Source: Methylobacterium tarhaniae | GTDB taxonomy: Bacteria > Pseudomonadota > Alphaproteobacteria > Rhizobiales > Beijerinckiaceae | Direction: 5' to 3' | Assembly (NCBI RefSeq): GCF_001043955.1 | Contig: NZ_LABZ01000006.1 | Span: 1-64,000, forward strand | Length of the DNA stretch: 64,000 nt | In this document: positions 45,283 to 54,796 of the stretch, one piece after another | Layout: the number at the start of each line of letters is the position of its first letter | Numbering within the stretch: the stretch's first letter is position 1 | Notes under the pieces: model-generated | What the model saw: the letters and a program-made list of their open reading frames with translations, nothing else | Told to the model about the DNA's origin: nothing | Database searches by the model: none | Program-made: the position numbers and the translations under genes

Positions 45283-46664
45283 TTCCCCGCACCTCTTCCC
45301 TGTTCGCCCGCCTCGTCGCGGTGCTGGCCCTGGTTCTGGCCGTCGGGGCGGGCCTGCTGCTGGTCGCCGCCTGGGCCTCGGCCCGGCTCGCGGCGGACGA
45401 GGCCTATGACCGGCTCCTCGTCGGCGCGGCGCTCCAGATCGCCGAGACCATCGCCAGCGACGGACGCGCGATCTCGGTCGATCCGCCCTTCTCGGCCTTC
45501 GAGACGCTGGCCCTCAGCCCTCGCGACCGGATCTTCTACAAGGTGATCGATCCCGCCGACCGGCTGCTCACCGGCGATGACGACCTCGCGGTGCCGGTCG
45601 ACCGCGCGCGGCTCGCCGCCGGGCCCCTCCTTCTCGACGCGGAGCATCGCGGCCAGGCGGTGCGGGCGGTGGTGGCGGGGCGCTACGTGCCGGACGCGAC
45701 GCAAGCCGGCTTCGCCGCCGTGGTGGTGGCCCAGACCCGCGAGGCACGGGGTCAGCTCACCCGCACGCTCACCGTCAAGGCCAGCCTGATGGTGCTGGCG
45801 ATGAGCGCCTTGGCGCTGGGCGCCGTCGCGGTGGCGGTGCGGGGCGCCCTGCGGCCGCTCGGTGCCATCGAGGGCGTGCTGGCGGCCCGCGGACCGAACG
45901 ACCTCCAGCCGCTCGGCCTCGCCGCCCCGCGGGAGATCCACCTGCTCGTCGCCTCGATCGACCATTTCATGGGCCGGCTGTCGGGCCATGTCGCGGTGAT
46001 GAAGCGCTTCATCGCGGATGCCGCGCACCAGATCCGCACGCCGCTGACCGCGCTCGCCGCCCAGCTCGACCTCCTGTCGAGCGAGACCGACGAGGGGCGT
46101 CGGCGCGACCAGCTCGCCCGCATCCGCGAGCGCACGGCCGAGCTCGGCCGGCTCACCAACCAGCTCCTCAACCACGCGATGGTGATCCACCGCGCCCGCA
46201 CCGCTGCCTTCGATCCGGTCGACGTAGCGGGGCTCGCCCGCCGCACCCTGATCGATGCGGTGCAGCAGGCCGGCGACCGGGCGGTCGATTTCGGCTACGA
46301 AGGGCCGGAGGGGGCCGTGACGATCCCGGCCGATGCCATCGCGCTCCGCGAGGCCCTGTCGAACGTGATCCACAACGCCCTCAAGCACGGCGCCGCGAGC
46401 CGGCTCACGGTGCGGGTCGGGCGCGAGCGCGGCCGGGTGATCCTGGCGGTCGAGGATGACGGGCCGGGCATCCCGGCGAGCGACTGGGCCCGGGTGCGTG
46501 AACCGTTCCAGGCCGCCACCGGCGGCACGGTCGGGTCCGGCCTCGGCCTGTCGATCGCCGCCGAGGTCGCGGCGGCCCATGGCGGCGAGATGCGCTTCGA
46601 GGCCCATTCCGAGCGGGGGTTCTGCGTGGTCCTGTCGCTGCCGGATGCGGAGGCGCGGTCGTGA
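45279..46664 (+). CDS. sensor histidine kinase (TctE-like)
   Basis: A 461-residue inner-membrane kinase. Two transmembrane segments (about residues 12-32 and 165-187) bracket a periplasmic domain of about 130 residues. The phospho-acceptor His250 lies in AHQIRTPLTAL, and the ATPase domain has NVIHNALKHG, DDGPGIP and GSGLGLSI. Its stop overlaps the GTG of the binding-protein gene (GTGA), so all three genes are translationally coupled. Confidence 0.92.
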   Translation: MIPRTSSLFARLVAVLALVLAVGAGLLLVAAWASARLAADEAYDRLLVGAALQIAETIASDGRAISVDPPFSAFETLALSPRDRIFYKVIDPADRLLTGDDDLAVPVDRARLAAGPLLLDAEHRGQAVRAVVAGRYVPDATQAGFAAVVVAQTREARGQLTRTLTVKASLMVLAMSALALGAVAVAVRGALRPLGAIEGVLAARGPNDLQPLGLAAPREIHLLVASIDHFMGRLSGHVAVMKRFIADAAHQIRTPLTALAAQLDLLSSETDEGRRRDQLARIRERTAELGRLTNQLLNHAMVIHRARTAAFDPVDVAGLARRTLIDAVQQAGDRAVDFGYEGPEGAVTIPADAIALREALSNVIHNALKHGAASRLTVRVGRERGRVILAVEDDGPGIPASDWARVREPFQAATGGTVGSGLGLSIAAEVAAAHGGEMRFEAHSERGFCVVLSLPDAEARS

Positions 46665-47767
46665 TCCGGCCTCTCGCGCTCCTCCTCGCCCTCGGCCTCG
46701 CAGGGCCGGCCGCCGCCCTGGAGGTGAGCCGCTTTCCCGCCAGCGAGTACGAGCGCACCACCCTGACGATCCGGGGCGCGACCGACGCCGAGGCCATGGC
46801 GCCGCTGATCCGCGATTACCAGCAACTCTATCCCGACGTGACCGTGATCTACCACGAATACGTCACGACCGACCTGTTCGGCGAGATGGCGGCTGCCTGC
46901 GCCGCCGGCCGGGCGGACCGCGAGCATGCGACGGACGTGGTGATCTCGTCCTCGGTCGATCAGCTGATCAAGCTCGCCAACGACGGCTGCGCCCGGCCCC
47001 ACCGCTCGATCGAGACCGGCCGCCAGCCCGATTGGGCCGCCTGGCGCAACGAGGTGTTCGGCTTCACCACCGAGCCGGCGGTGATCGCCTACCGGCCCGA
47101 CCTCGTGCCCCGCGAGGACCTGCCCCGCAGCCGGGTCGAGCTGGTCGACCTCCTGCGGCGCAAGCCCCAGGCCTACGCCGGGCGGATCGGCTCCTACGAC
47201 ATCACGCTGTCGGGGATCGGCTACCTGTTCGCCGCCTACGACGCCCGCGCCGCGGCCACCTATGGGCGCCTCGTCGAGGCGTTCGGGCGGGCGAACCTGC
47301 AGGTGCGCTGCTGCACCGCCGACCTGATCGCCGATCTCGAATCCGGGCGCATCGCCATCGGCTACAACCTGCTCGGCTCCTACGTCTACGCGGCGATGCG
47401 GCGGGGAGCCCGCCTCGGCCTGGTCGTGCCGCGGGACTACACCCTGGTCCTGAGCCGCGCCGTCCTGGTCCCGGTCACCGCCCGGGCGGTGGGGCACGCC
47501 TTCGCCTTCGTCGATTACCTCCTCTCCGCCCGCGGGCAGCGGGTCTCCCGCGAGGAGGCCTTCTTCTTCGACCGCGACGGCCCGCTCCCGCCAGGGGTCG
47601 ACGGCCCGCCGAGCCTCGCCGCCGCCGGCGCCTTCCGGCCGATCACCGTCGGGCCGGTGCTGCTCGCGGTGCAGGATCGCGCCAAGCGCGCCCGCTTCCT
47701 CGCCGAGTGGCGCCAATCGATCGGGGCGGAGGCGCCGAAGGGCGAGAGGCGGGCCGACGAGCCGTGA
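46661..47767 (+). CDS. orphan periplasmic substrate-binding protein
   Basis: A 368-residue protein with a signal peptide (PLALLLALGLAGPAAA). It follows the class of iron(III)/small-molecule binding proteins (AfuA-like), with YVTTDLFGEMAAACAAG and SYDITLSGIGYLFAAYDAR. It starts at a GTG overlapping the kinase stop. No permease or ATPase follows. The coupling suggests that it serves as a ligand sensor for the kinase rather than as a transporter part, as known for some other kinase plus binding-protein sets. Confidence 0.85.
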   Translation: MIRPLALLLALGLAGPAAALEVSRFPASEYERTTLTIRGATDAEAMAPLIRDYQQLYPDVTVIYHEYVTTDLFGEMAAACAAGRADREHATDVVISSSVDQLIKLANDGCARPHRSIETGRQPDWAAWRNEVFGFTTEPAVIAYRPDLVPREDLPRSRVELVDLLRRKPQAYAGRIGSYDITLSGIGYLFAAYDARAAATYGRLVEAFGRANLQVRCCTADLIADLESGRIAIGYNLLGSYVYAAMRRGARLGLVVPRDYTLVLSRAVLVPVTARAVGHAFAFVDYLLSARGQRVSREEAFFFDRDGPLPPGVDGPPSLAAAGAFRPITVGPVLLAVQDRAKRARFLAEWRQSIGAEAPKGERRADEP

Positions 47768-47816
47768 GGCAACTCACCCGGCCCCCGGCCGTTGACCCGG
47801 CGGAGGACCGATCGCG

Positions 47817-48008
47817 ATGAAGGGATCCCCGTACAGCCTGTGGCTCTCCGCCGCCAACCGGGCCGCCGGCTTCTGGATGGGTCATGCCGCCAACGCGGTG
47901 CGGCGCCAGCAGCGCGCGGCGCTGAGCGAGATCGGCAAGGCCGCCACGCCCAAGGTTGCGAAGCCGAGGCCGAAGGGCCGGCGCCGGACGAAGCGCCGGG
48001 CATCGTGA
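47817..48008 (+). CDS. small basic protein
   Basis: A 63-residue protein (MKGSPYSLWLSAANRAAG) ending in a Lys/Arg/Pro-rich tail. The N-terminal helix is amphipathic. The tail could bind nucleic acid or polyphosphate granules. No family is certain. Confidence 0.55.
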   Translation: MKGSPYSLWLSAANRAAGFWMGHAANAVRRQQRAALSEIGKAATPKVAKPRPKGRRRTKRRAS

Positions 48009-48119
48009 GCCGGCCCCCCTTCAGCCGACCCCTTCGCGGCCGACCCGAATCATCTTAATCTCCCCGCCCTTGAGCAGGCCCGCACGAGAACGACGGGCCG
48101 GCCCTCGGAGGAGGCTGCC

Positions 48120-48275
48120 ATGCAGGAGCAGGTGCGCATCACGGTGCGGCCCGACGGCCGCTACACGCTCTATCGCGGCGAGACGCCGCTGATCTTCGGC
48201 CTGACCCGCGAGATGGCGTTCACCCTGGCCGAGAGCTGCGGCGTCACCATCGAGCGGGCCTACAGCATCAACTGA
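48120..48275 (+). CDS. 51-residue hypothetical protein
   Basis: A 51-residue protein (MQEQVRITVRPDGRYTLYRG) with a predicted beta hairpin and a helix. The ATG follows GGAGG seven bases upstream. It overlaps the convergent VanZ-like gene at its 3' end by eight bases. Function unknown. Confidence 0.6.
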   Translation: MQEQVRITVRPDGRYTLYRGETPLIFGLTREMAFTLAESCGVTIERAYSIN

Positions 48276-48642
48276 CGGAAGGCCCCGGCGCCGCGCCGCG
48301 GGCCGCGAGGCGGGGAAAGACCAGGCCGGCGGCCAGGGAGGCCGCCGACCCGCAGCCGCAGCCCACCAGCTTGACCATGAAATCGGCGATACGCCCGTGC
48401 CGGGTCGGCTCGAACAGCTGGAACGCCTCGAGGGCGCCGGCCGCCGCCACGGTCAGCAGCAGCACCTGCCAGCGATGGCGCGGATAGCCGAGGGCGAGCA
48501 GGAAGGCGAGCAGCGCGAAGGCGCCGAACCGCTCGATCGAGACCGGCATGCCGCTGACCGGCCGGTAGCCGATCGGCGCGACGGTCGCCACCGTGATGGC
48601 GGCGAGGATCAGCCAGCCGATGACGCGTGACGCTCTGGACAT
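48268..48642 (-). CDS. VanZ-like membrane protein
   Basis: A 124-residue membrane protein with three or four hydrophobic segments. A VanZ-like pattern is seen: ERFGAFALLAFLLALGYPR, LEAFQLFEPTRHG and a small-residue-rich C-terminal segment. The start at 48642 is preferred to 48669. The role of VanZ-like proteins outside glycopeptide resistance is unknown. Confidence 0.75.
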   Translation of the reverse strand: MSRASRVIGWLILAAITVATVAPIGYRPVSGMPVSIERFGAFALLAFLLALGYPRHRWQVLLLTVAAAGALEAFQLFEPTRHGRIADFMVKLVGCGCGSAASLAAGLVFPRLAARGAAPGPSVS

Positions 48643-48741
48643 GGAAGGGTGGCCCGTGCGGGCCCGCACGGCCCGATCTGTCGAATGACACCGATGGCGG
48701 TGCCAGATCGCGCCGTGCTCCGCAATCCTGGAAGGGACGGT

Positions 48742-49002
48742 TTACGGCTCCGCCCGAAGGGAGTGCGGCACCGTGACATCCGCGGCGTCGCCGGGACGAT
48801 GGGGAAGGGCGGCCGGCGCGGCGGGGGCCGCCTCATCCCGCTCCTCGCGGCGTTCGATCGCGCCGAGAATCAGGGCAGCCTGGGCGCCGCTCACCGCCGC
48901 CGTGAGCAGCCCGAACACGACCGCCCAGCCGAGCCCGAAATGCAGTGTCCAGGCCACGGCCGTCAGGCCGCCGCTGATCGTCGCCGCGACGATGAAGAAC
49001 AT
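48742..49002 (-). CDS. small membrane protein
   Basis: An 86-residue protein with two hydrophobic segments (about residues 2-20 and 24-48) and a charged Ala/Pro-rich tail. Not recognised. It stands alone on the minus strand. Confidence 0.6.
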   Translation of the reverse strand: MFFIVAATISGGLTAVAWTLHFGLGWAVVFGLLTAAVSGAQAALILGAIERREERDEAAPAAPAALPHRPGDAADVTVPHSLRAEP

Positions 49003-49345
49003 CCGGCGCCTCCCGATCTTCCGCGCCGCACTCTATTTGAACTTGTCATTTCTGTGAAGCGTTATCCGATCACTGCGTCCGCCGCAGGTTGTCGTTGCGG
49101 GCGACACAGTACTTCCTTGCGGGCATTCACGACGACGATTGCTCCCGGCAGGGTCGATGCCGGGAGCGGAGCGATCAGCCGGTGAGCAGGGAGGAGCAAA
49201 GCGGGTTCGGCCCCTGCGCCAGCGACAGGGCCGGATCTCGCCCGCCGGACCGGCGATGCAGCCCGCCGGCGATCGAGAGCGCGGCAGGGACGGGGTTGAT
49301 CGCGCCGCCGTGCGTACCGCCGGGCCGGACGTGCGCCCGCGCGGA
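49003..49345. other. intergenic with hairpin
   Basis: 343 bases without a supported gene. The one clear feature is a perfect 10-bp hairpin, GCTCCCGGCA (49141-49150) and TGCCGGGAGC (49158-49167), about 180 bases downstream of purN. It may end the purM-purN transcript, though no T-run follows. Confidence 0.5.
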
Positions 49346-50005
49346 TCAGGCCAGGGCCGGCGCCACCAGCGCCCCGTCCGCGGCCCCGCTTCCCTCCGCG
49401 AAGACCACCCGGCCCCCGTCGAGGCGGGCCCGGCCGCTCGCCACCAGGGCGAGCGCCGCGGGGTAGATCCGGTGCTCCTGCACCAGCACCCGGGCGCTCA
49501 AGGTGTCCTCGTCGTCCTCCGGCAGCACCGGCACGGCGGCCTGGGCGACGATCGGGCCGGCATCGAGCTCCGGCACCACGAAATGCACCGTGCAGCCATG
49601 CACCCGCACGCCGGCCGCCAGCGCCTGGGCATGGGTGTGCGTGCCGCGGAACAGCGGCAGCAGCGACGGGTGGATGTTGAGCATCCGCCCGGCCCAGGCC
49701 TCGACGAACCAGGGCGTCAGCACCCGCATGAAGCCGGCGAGCACCAGGAACTCGACGCCGTGGCGGCGCAGGGCCGCATCGAGCGCCCGCTCGAAGGCGG
49801 CCCGGTCCGGATGGGCCCGGTGATCGACCGCCTCGGTGGCGAGCCTGGCCGCCGCGGCCCGGGCGAGGCCGGGCGCGTCCGGCCGGTTCGAGGCGACGAG
49901 GACGATCTCGGCCGGGTAGTCCGGCGCCTGCGCGGCCTCCAGCAGCGACACCATGTTGGAGCCGCGGCCCGAGATCAGGATCGCGACCTTGGCGCGGGCG
50001 CTCAT
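49346..50005 (-). CDS. purN: phosphoribosylglycinamide formyltransferase
   Basis: A 219-residue enzyme that transfers a formyl group from 10-formyl-THF to GAR in purine synthesis. The N-terminal [12 protein letters not shown] motif binds the phosphate. The catalytic Asn-His pair is in [12 protein letters not shown], with the Asp in [12 protein letters not shown]. Length is normal. Its ATG overlaps the purM stop, so the two steps are made together. Confidence 0.96.
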   Translation of the reverse strand: MSARAKVAILISGRGSNMVSLLEAAQAPDYPAEIVLVASNRPDAPGLARAAAARLATEAVDHRAHPDRAAFERALDAALRRHGVEFLVLAGFMRVLTPWFVEAWAGRMLNIHPSLLPLFRGTHTHAQALAAGVRVHGCTVHFVVPELDAGPIVAQAAVPVLPEDDEDTLSARVLVQEHRIYPAALALVASGRARLDGGRVVFAEGSGAADGALVAPALA

Positions 50006-51078
50006 AGGGCGAGCTTGCCCGAATAGGTGACCGGGCTGTCGCCCCGCTCGGTGATCTGCCCCAGGCGCACGGGCGCCTCGCCGGAAGCCGTGAGCGCCTG
50101 AACCACCGCGTCGGCCCGGGAGGGATCGACCACCACCACCATGCCGATGCCGCAATTGAAGGTGCGCAGCATCTCGGATTCGGCGACGTTGCCCTGGCGG
50201 GCGAGCCAGCCGAACACCGCGGGCACCTGGATCGCGTCGAGGTCGAGGGCGATGCCGACGCCGTCGGGCAGCACGCGGGGCAGGTTGTCGGGAAAGCCGC
50301 CGCCGGTGATGTGGGCGAGCGCCTTGATCGCGCCGTGGCCGGTTTCCTTGAGCGCGGCCAGGAGCGGCTTGACGTAGATGCGGGTCGGCTCCAGCAGCGC
50401 CTCGCCGAGGCTGACGCCTTGCGCGAACGGCGCCGGCGCGTCGTAGCCGAGGCCGGAGGCGGCCACGATCCGGCGCACCAGCGAGAACCCGTTCGAGTGA
50501 ACGCCCGAGGAGGGCAGGCCCAGCACCACGTCGCCGGGTGCGATGCCGGCGACCGGCAGCAGCGCGCCGCGCTCGGCGGCTCCGACCGAGAAGCCGGCGA
50601 GGTCGTAATCGGACCCGTCGTAGAGGCCCGGCATCTCGGCGGTCTCGCCGCCGATCAGCGCGCAGCCGGCCTGGCGGCAGCCCTCGGCGATGCCCTTGAC
50701 GATGTCGGCGCCGACGCCAGGGACCAACTTGCCGGTGGCGTAGTAGTCGAGGAAGAACAGGGGCTCGGCGCCTTGGACGATGATGTCGTTGACGCACATC
50801 GCCACGAGGTCGATGCCGATCGTGGCGTGGCGCCCGGTCTCGATCGCGATCTTGACCTTAGTGCCGACGCCGTCATTGGCCGCCACCAGGATCGCGTCCT
50901 TGAAGCCCGCCGCCTTCAGGTCGAACAGGCCGCCGAAGCCGCCGATCTCCGCATCGGCCCCCGGCCGGCGGGTCGCCCGCACCAGGGGCTTGATCGCCTC
51001 GACCATGGCGTTGCCGGCATCGATGTCGACGCCGGCCTCCGCGTAGGTCATCCCGTTCTGGCGCTCGCCCGTCGTCAT
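50002..51078 (-). CDS. purM: phosphoribosylformylglycinamidine cyclo-ligase
   Basis: A 358-residue AIR synthetase (fifth step of purine synthesis, ATP-dependent ring closure of FGAM). It has the PurM N-terminal pattern [14 protein letters not shown], the GVGTKVKIA motif and the Gly-rich GGETAEMPG and [10 protein letters not shown] loops. The next gene, purN, overlaps its stop by four bases. An ATG nine codons further in (the MTYAEAG position) is also a plausible start. Confidence 0.96.
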   Translation of the reverse strand: MTTGERQNGMTYAEAGVDIDAGNAMVEAIKPLVRATRRPGADAEIGGFGGLFDLKAAGFKDAILVAANDGVGTKVKIAIETGRHATIGIDLVAMCVNDIIVQGAEPLFFLDYYATGKLVPGVGADIVKGIAEGCRQAGCALIGGETAEMPGLYDGSDYDLAGFSVGAAERGALLPVAGIAPGDVVLGLPSSGVHSNGFSLVRRIVAASGLGYDAPAPFAQGVSLGEALLEPTRIYVKPLLAALKETGHGAIKALAHITGGGFPDNLPRVLPDGVGIALDLDAIQVPAVFGWLARQGNVAESEMLRTFNCGIGMVVVVDPSRADAVVQALTASGEAPVRLGQITERGDSPVTYSGKLAL

Positions 51079-51168
51079 CCCTCGACCCTTCGCCTCGATC
51101 CGTCACATGCTGGACCCGCTCTTAGCCGCTCTTGCCCGCGACCGCGAGTCGGGGCAGCCCGATGAGTC

Positions 51169-51744
51169 ATGACGCTGCCGAAGCCTTCTCCGATCGTCCT
51201 GCCGCGCTCCCTGCCGAACCTGATCACCGCCGCGCGCCTCGCCCTGGTGCCGTTCGTCGTTGAGGCCATCGCCCGCGAGGCCTGGGGGACGGCCTTCCTG
51301 CTCTTTGCCGTCGCGGGGCTCTCCGACGGGATCGACGGATTCCTCGCCCGCCGCTACGGCCTGACGAGCCGGCTCGGCGCGATCCTCGATCCCCTCGCCG
51401 ACAAGGCCCTGATGCTCGCCGTGCTGGTGAGCCTGACGCTCGCCGGACTCGTCCCGGCCTGGTTCCCCGCCCTGCTGATCGTCCGCGACGCCCTGATGGT
51501 GATCGGTGCCGGCCTCGCCCGCCTCGCCAGCCGCCCGCTGGAGACCCCGCCGCTCCTCGTCGGCAAGCTCAACACCGCCTGCCAGATCGCCTTCCTGGCC
51601 TGGCTCCTCGGGAGCCGGGCGCTCGGGATCGCGGCGGTGGAGGCGGAGGCGGTCGCGATGCTGGCGCTGGCCGGGCTGTCGGTCGCCTCGGCGCTGGCGC
51701 AGGGAATCGCGGCGTGGCGAGGAGGAGCGGCGACCAATCGGTGA
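51169..51744 (+). CDS. CDP-alcohol phosphatidyltransferase family protein
   Basis: A 191-residue inner-membrane enzyme. The CDP-alcohol motif is complete (DGFLARR, then G and two Asp in LGAILDPLADK, near residues 55-78). There are about five hydrophobic segments. The closest known type is phosphatidylglycerophosphate synthase or cardiolipin synthase (PgsA/Crd), but the family has many substrates, so no symbol is given. It is divergent from purM. Confidence 0.86.
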   Translation: MTLPKPSPIVLPRSLPNLITAARLALVPFVVEAIAREAWGTAFLLFAVAGLSDGIDGFLARRYGLTSRLGAILDPLADKALMLAVLVSLTLAGLVPAWFPALLIVRDALMVIGAGLARLASRPLETPPLLVGKLNTACQIAFLAWLLGSRALGIAAVEAEAVAMLALAGLSVASALAQGIAAWRGGAATNR

Positions 51745-51897
51745 GGCGGCTGCCGCTGTCCAGATTCCTTCCTGGCTTGTTTTTGGGAAGCTGTTTTTCG
51801 TCGTGGCGAAAGAAATTTTTATTTACGTCGAGTAACATTGCAGAAAATTCGTAAAATAGGCTGCGCGCGATTCGCGGCGAGGGGAAGAAATAACACA

Positions 51898-52641
51898 ATG
51901 AATATCACCGGAAACTATAACAACAATGTTCTCATCGGCACTGAATATGATGACGTTATAGATGGTGCTTTAGGAAATGATGTTCTTATCGGCAAGGGTG
52001 GCAATGATAAATTTCTCGTAAAGGGCGGGCAGGGTCCGGATCATTACGATGGTGGAACTGGAAACGATGTGATCTCGATCGAACAAGTGCCCTAGTATTA
52101 TAATTATATTTGGCTCGAGATTGCTTCTATGGAAAGCGTTGAACTAATCGATAATAAAAGCGGCCTTGCTGCTTACATTGTTACAAATAATTATCTTAAT
52201 TTGAATGGAACAGAACTTAGAAATATAAATGACATTCAAGGTATGGCTGGAACTCAGTATATAAAGGGAAGTGTGCAGGCAGATATTATCAAGGGGTTGG
52301 ATGGTGATGATTTTCTTGAAGGATTTCGCGGAAATGATACGCTCTACGGTGGAAATGGTGCCGACGAACTGGTAGGAGGGCGTGGAAATGACTCCCTATA
52401 CGGCGGGGCAGGTGCTGATAAGTTCGTATTTGATATCGATCACGGATCCGATACGATCTACGATTTCGAAGATGGCATAGATAAAATTGAATTCCCGGCA
52501 GATTTTACTTACAGCTGGGCTGCTTCCGGAAATGGTACTCTTGTCACTGCCGGAACAACAAGTATATTTTTAGCTGGAATTTCTTCATCATTGATCAGTT
52601 CTGACGATTTCGGAACGACTTCATATAATATATACGGCTGA
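51898..52641 (+). pseudogene. RTX calcium-binding protein gene with in-frame amber codon
   Basis: From the ATG at 51898 the frame encodes RTX-type nonapeptides (NNVLIGTEYDDVIDG, GNDVLIGKGGND), then meets TAG at 52093. The same frame then continues without any other stop to 52641 with more repeats (RGNDTLYGGNGADELVGG, GNDSLYGGAGADKF) and a non-RTX C-terminus. Without the amber codon the protein would have 247 residues. No type I secretion genes are near. The low GC marks it as part of a small acquired island. Readthrough or a suppressor tRNA could still give the full protein. Confidence 0.75.
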
Positions 52642-52644
52642 TTC

Positions 52645-52686
52645 AAATGGCGACTGCCGCAACTTATATTGCGGCAGTCGCCATTT
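52645..52686. terminator. bidirectional terminator, 18-bp perfect stem
   Basis: AAATGGCGACTGCCGCAA (52645-52662) and its exact complement (52669-52686) form an 18-bp stem with a 6-base loop, with a T-run to the right and A-rich sequence to the left. It separates the RTX gene from the convergent gene of unknown function. Confidence 0.85.
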
Positions 52687-52688
52687 TT

Positions 52689-53435
52689 TTACTCAATTTC
52701 TGATACGCCAAAATCCAATTCGAGAAACACAATGCCCTTATCATAAAATCTTACTACGTTATCATTGTCTCGCTTCATATATAACTCCCCGGATGCCTTG
52801 TCTCGCACTTCGAATTTGCCAATCCGAAATTGACCGTCGGATCCTTGCGATATAATCTGACCCGTGATGTCTGCATCTTTTGCAATTTCTGCTGTGAGAT
52901 CAGAAATTTTCGTTTTAAAATTTCCCAAAAAATTTAAAGTTCCGGCGTTTGATTCTTTGAGTACGACCCCGCCATGCACGCGTCCAGTTGTATAAGAAAA
53001 ATCAGTTTTGAAATAATCTTCTATGATAAAAAATATTTGGCGCCCCTCAATAACTCCATCGGGCCAATGATGAAGCCCAGATGTTCTTGCATCCTGCTCA
53101 GCTTGTGCCTTGGCCGATGCAATCATTGCATTCCTTTCCGCTGGGTCTTCGATATCTTCCAGGCGCTCGTAGTAGCGGACGCCTGGGCTGCTGCCATGGT
53201 TAGAGCTTGCCCAAATTTCCGCTGCCCGTAGCGCCGCGTCACCGATCTTGGCCGCCGCAGCCTTACTTGCGGCAGCAGTCTCGACAGAGATCGTGTTCAC
53301 GATCTTGAGGATTTTGGCGGCGGCCTCGTCCGTGTCCTCCGGCCCGCGACCGGCCGTGCGGCCGTGAAAGACCGGCCCCGTCGTTTGGAAGAGGGTGGTG
53401 ACATACGACGCCGGTGTACTGCCGATGCTGGTCAT
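52689..53435 (-). CDS. unknown protein, paralog A of a tandem pair
   Basis: A 248-residue protein without signal peptide. The N-terminus (MTSIGSTPASYVTTLFQTTG), a helical region with KILKIVNTIS and AAAAKIGDAALRAAEIW, a YYERLEDIEDP stretch and a C-terminal beta-rich part (GQFRIGKFEVRDKASG) are seen. The gene at 53731-54489 is a close copy along the whole length. The upstream sequence of both genes, including the AGGATGTGCC ribosome-site region, is also alike. No family recognised. Confidence 0.72.
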   Translation of the reverse strand: MTSIGSTPASYVTTLFQTTGPVFHGRTAGRGPEDTDEAAAKILKIVNTISVETAAASKAAAAKIGDAALRAAEIWASSNHGSSPGVRYYERLEDIEDPAERNAMIASAKAQAEQDARTSGLHHWPDGVIEGRQIFFIIEDYFKTDFSYTTGRVHGGVVLKESNAGTLNFLGNFKTKISDLTAEIAKDADITGQIISQGSDGQFRIGKFEVRDKASGELYMKRDNDNVVRFYDKGIVFLELDFGVSEIE

Positions 53436-53730
53436 GGCACATCCTTGATGCGGCGCAGGCGCTCTCGATGACGCAGGCCGTTACTGAGTGATACGTATTT
53501 ACGCCGTGTTCGAGCGATTTTCGTGTCGAAATCGCAGGTGACCGCGGTTGTCGAAGGCTATTGCCAGTATGACATTATTTTTTTCATCCAGATGCATGCT
53601 TTGATCTTACCTAGATGTGTGGCCCGGGTCTGGATCGCGGCCATGGCGCGCATGCCTTGCGGTGCAGCCCCTCTCCCGCGACTCGACCGATCAAAACAGA
53701 CTCACTGGCACGGTATTGAGCGCAGCCACG
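53436..53730. other. intergenic between the tandem paralogs
   Basis: 295 bases without a supported gene. Only the first 40 or so bases upstream of each start are alike between the two copies. It may hold a separate promoter for paralog A. Confidence 0.4.
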
Positions 53731-54489
53731 CTATTGCTCGACGTCCGACGCCCCGTAATCGACTTCGAGCAGCACCGTTCCCTTGTCGTAAAATCTGAGA
53801 AAATTTTGATCGTCCATTTTCATGAATAATTGTCCGGTTTCTTTATCTCGCGCCTCGAATTTGCCAATGCGAAGCTGACCATCGGAGCCCTGAGACACGA
53901 TCTTGCCGGAGATGTCCGCGACCTCTGCGACGCCCGCGGTCAATACTGAAATTTTATCACGAAGCGCGCCAAGGAAGTTCAGATACGACATATTGCTTTT
54001 CTCGATGACATCGCCGCCGCTGGTTCTGCCGGTCGTATATGAAAAATCTGATTTGAAATAATCTTCCATGATAGAGAATATTTTTTCTCCTTCTCGCATT
54101 TGTTCCGGCCAGCGATGATAGCCCGGGGTCACGGCGTCGATGGCCTTCTGCGCAGCCTCCTTCCTGGCAAAATCCACCATGATGGCGCGATACTCTGGGT
54201 CCTCGATGTCCTCGGGACGCTCATAGTAGCGCACCCCCTGGCTGCTGCCGTGGTTCGGACTCGCCCAGATCTCGGCCGCCCGTAAGGCCGCATCGCCGAT
54301 CTTGGCCGCCGCTGCCTTGTTCGCGGCACTAGTCTCGATGGAGATCGTATTGACGATCTTGAGGATTGCGGCGGCGGCCTCGTCCGTGTCCTCCGGCCCG
54401 ATGCCGCCCACGCGGCCGTGAAAGACCGGCCCCGTCGTTTGCAGGAGCGTGGTGATATACGACGCTGGTGTATTGCCGATGCTCGTCAT
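53731..54489 (-). CDS. unknown protein, paralog B of a tandem pair
   Basis: A 252-residue protein aligned along its length with paralog A (for example TTGPVFHGR, KAAAAKIGDAALRAAEIWAS, YYERPEDIEDP and FSYTTGR in both). It differs mostly in the middle helix (residues 115-135) and the last residues. The start at 54489 matches paralog A; an ATG at 54516 is also in frame. No known domain; the pair sits in the same AT-rich island as the broken RTX gene. Confidence 0.72.
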   Translation of the reverse strand: MTSIGNTPASYITTLLQTTGPVFHGRVGGIGPEDTDEAAAAILKIVNTISIETSAANKAAAAKIGDAALRAAEIWASPNHGSSQGVRYYERPEDIEDPEYRAIMVDFARKEAAQKAIDAVTPGYHRWPEQMREGEKIFSIMEDYFKSDFSYTTGRTSGGDVIEKSNMSYLNFLGALRDKISVLTAGVAEVADISGKIVSQGSDGQLRIGKFEARDKETGQLFMKMDDQNFLRFYDKGTVLLEVDYGASDVEQ

Positions 54490-54796
54490 GGCACATCCTG
54501 AATACGGCGCAGGCACTGGAGACGAGGCGGGCCGCCATCGATTTTTTGGTGTATCCCCTATTTATCCGATTCATTCCGCAACGGCAACGACAAGAAAACC
54601 CAAAGAATTGAATTTCTTGCCGAGCCGATGTTTTATTTTTGATGGCCGGGGTATTTTTTATTAACCTCTTTCCGCAGGGCTCACGGCGCCGGAATCCCGG
54701 AGCGCCCGCAGACCGGGCTTGACCCTGCGGCGGTGCCCTTCCATCTCGGTCCGGCCGGGGCGCGACGGATTCGCGTGGGTGACGGGGCCAGTGCGC
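54490..54796. other. intergenic, boundary of AT-rich island
   Basis: 307 bases. AT-rich to about 54665, then chromosomal GC returns. No gene recognised. It holds the promoters of paralog B (leftward) and of the AI-2E family gene (rightward). Confidence 0.4.

Noticed and set aside
52129..52641. Second RTX ORF as an independent gene
   Set aside because: It is in the same frame as the first ORF, has no ribosome site at its ATG, and continues the repeats after a single TAG; it is better read as the back half of one broken gene.
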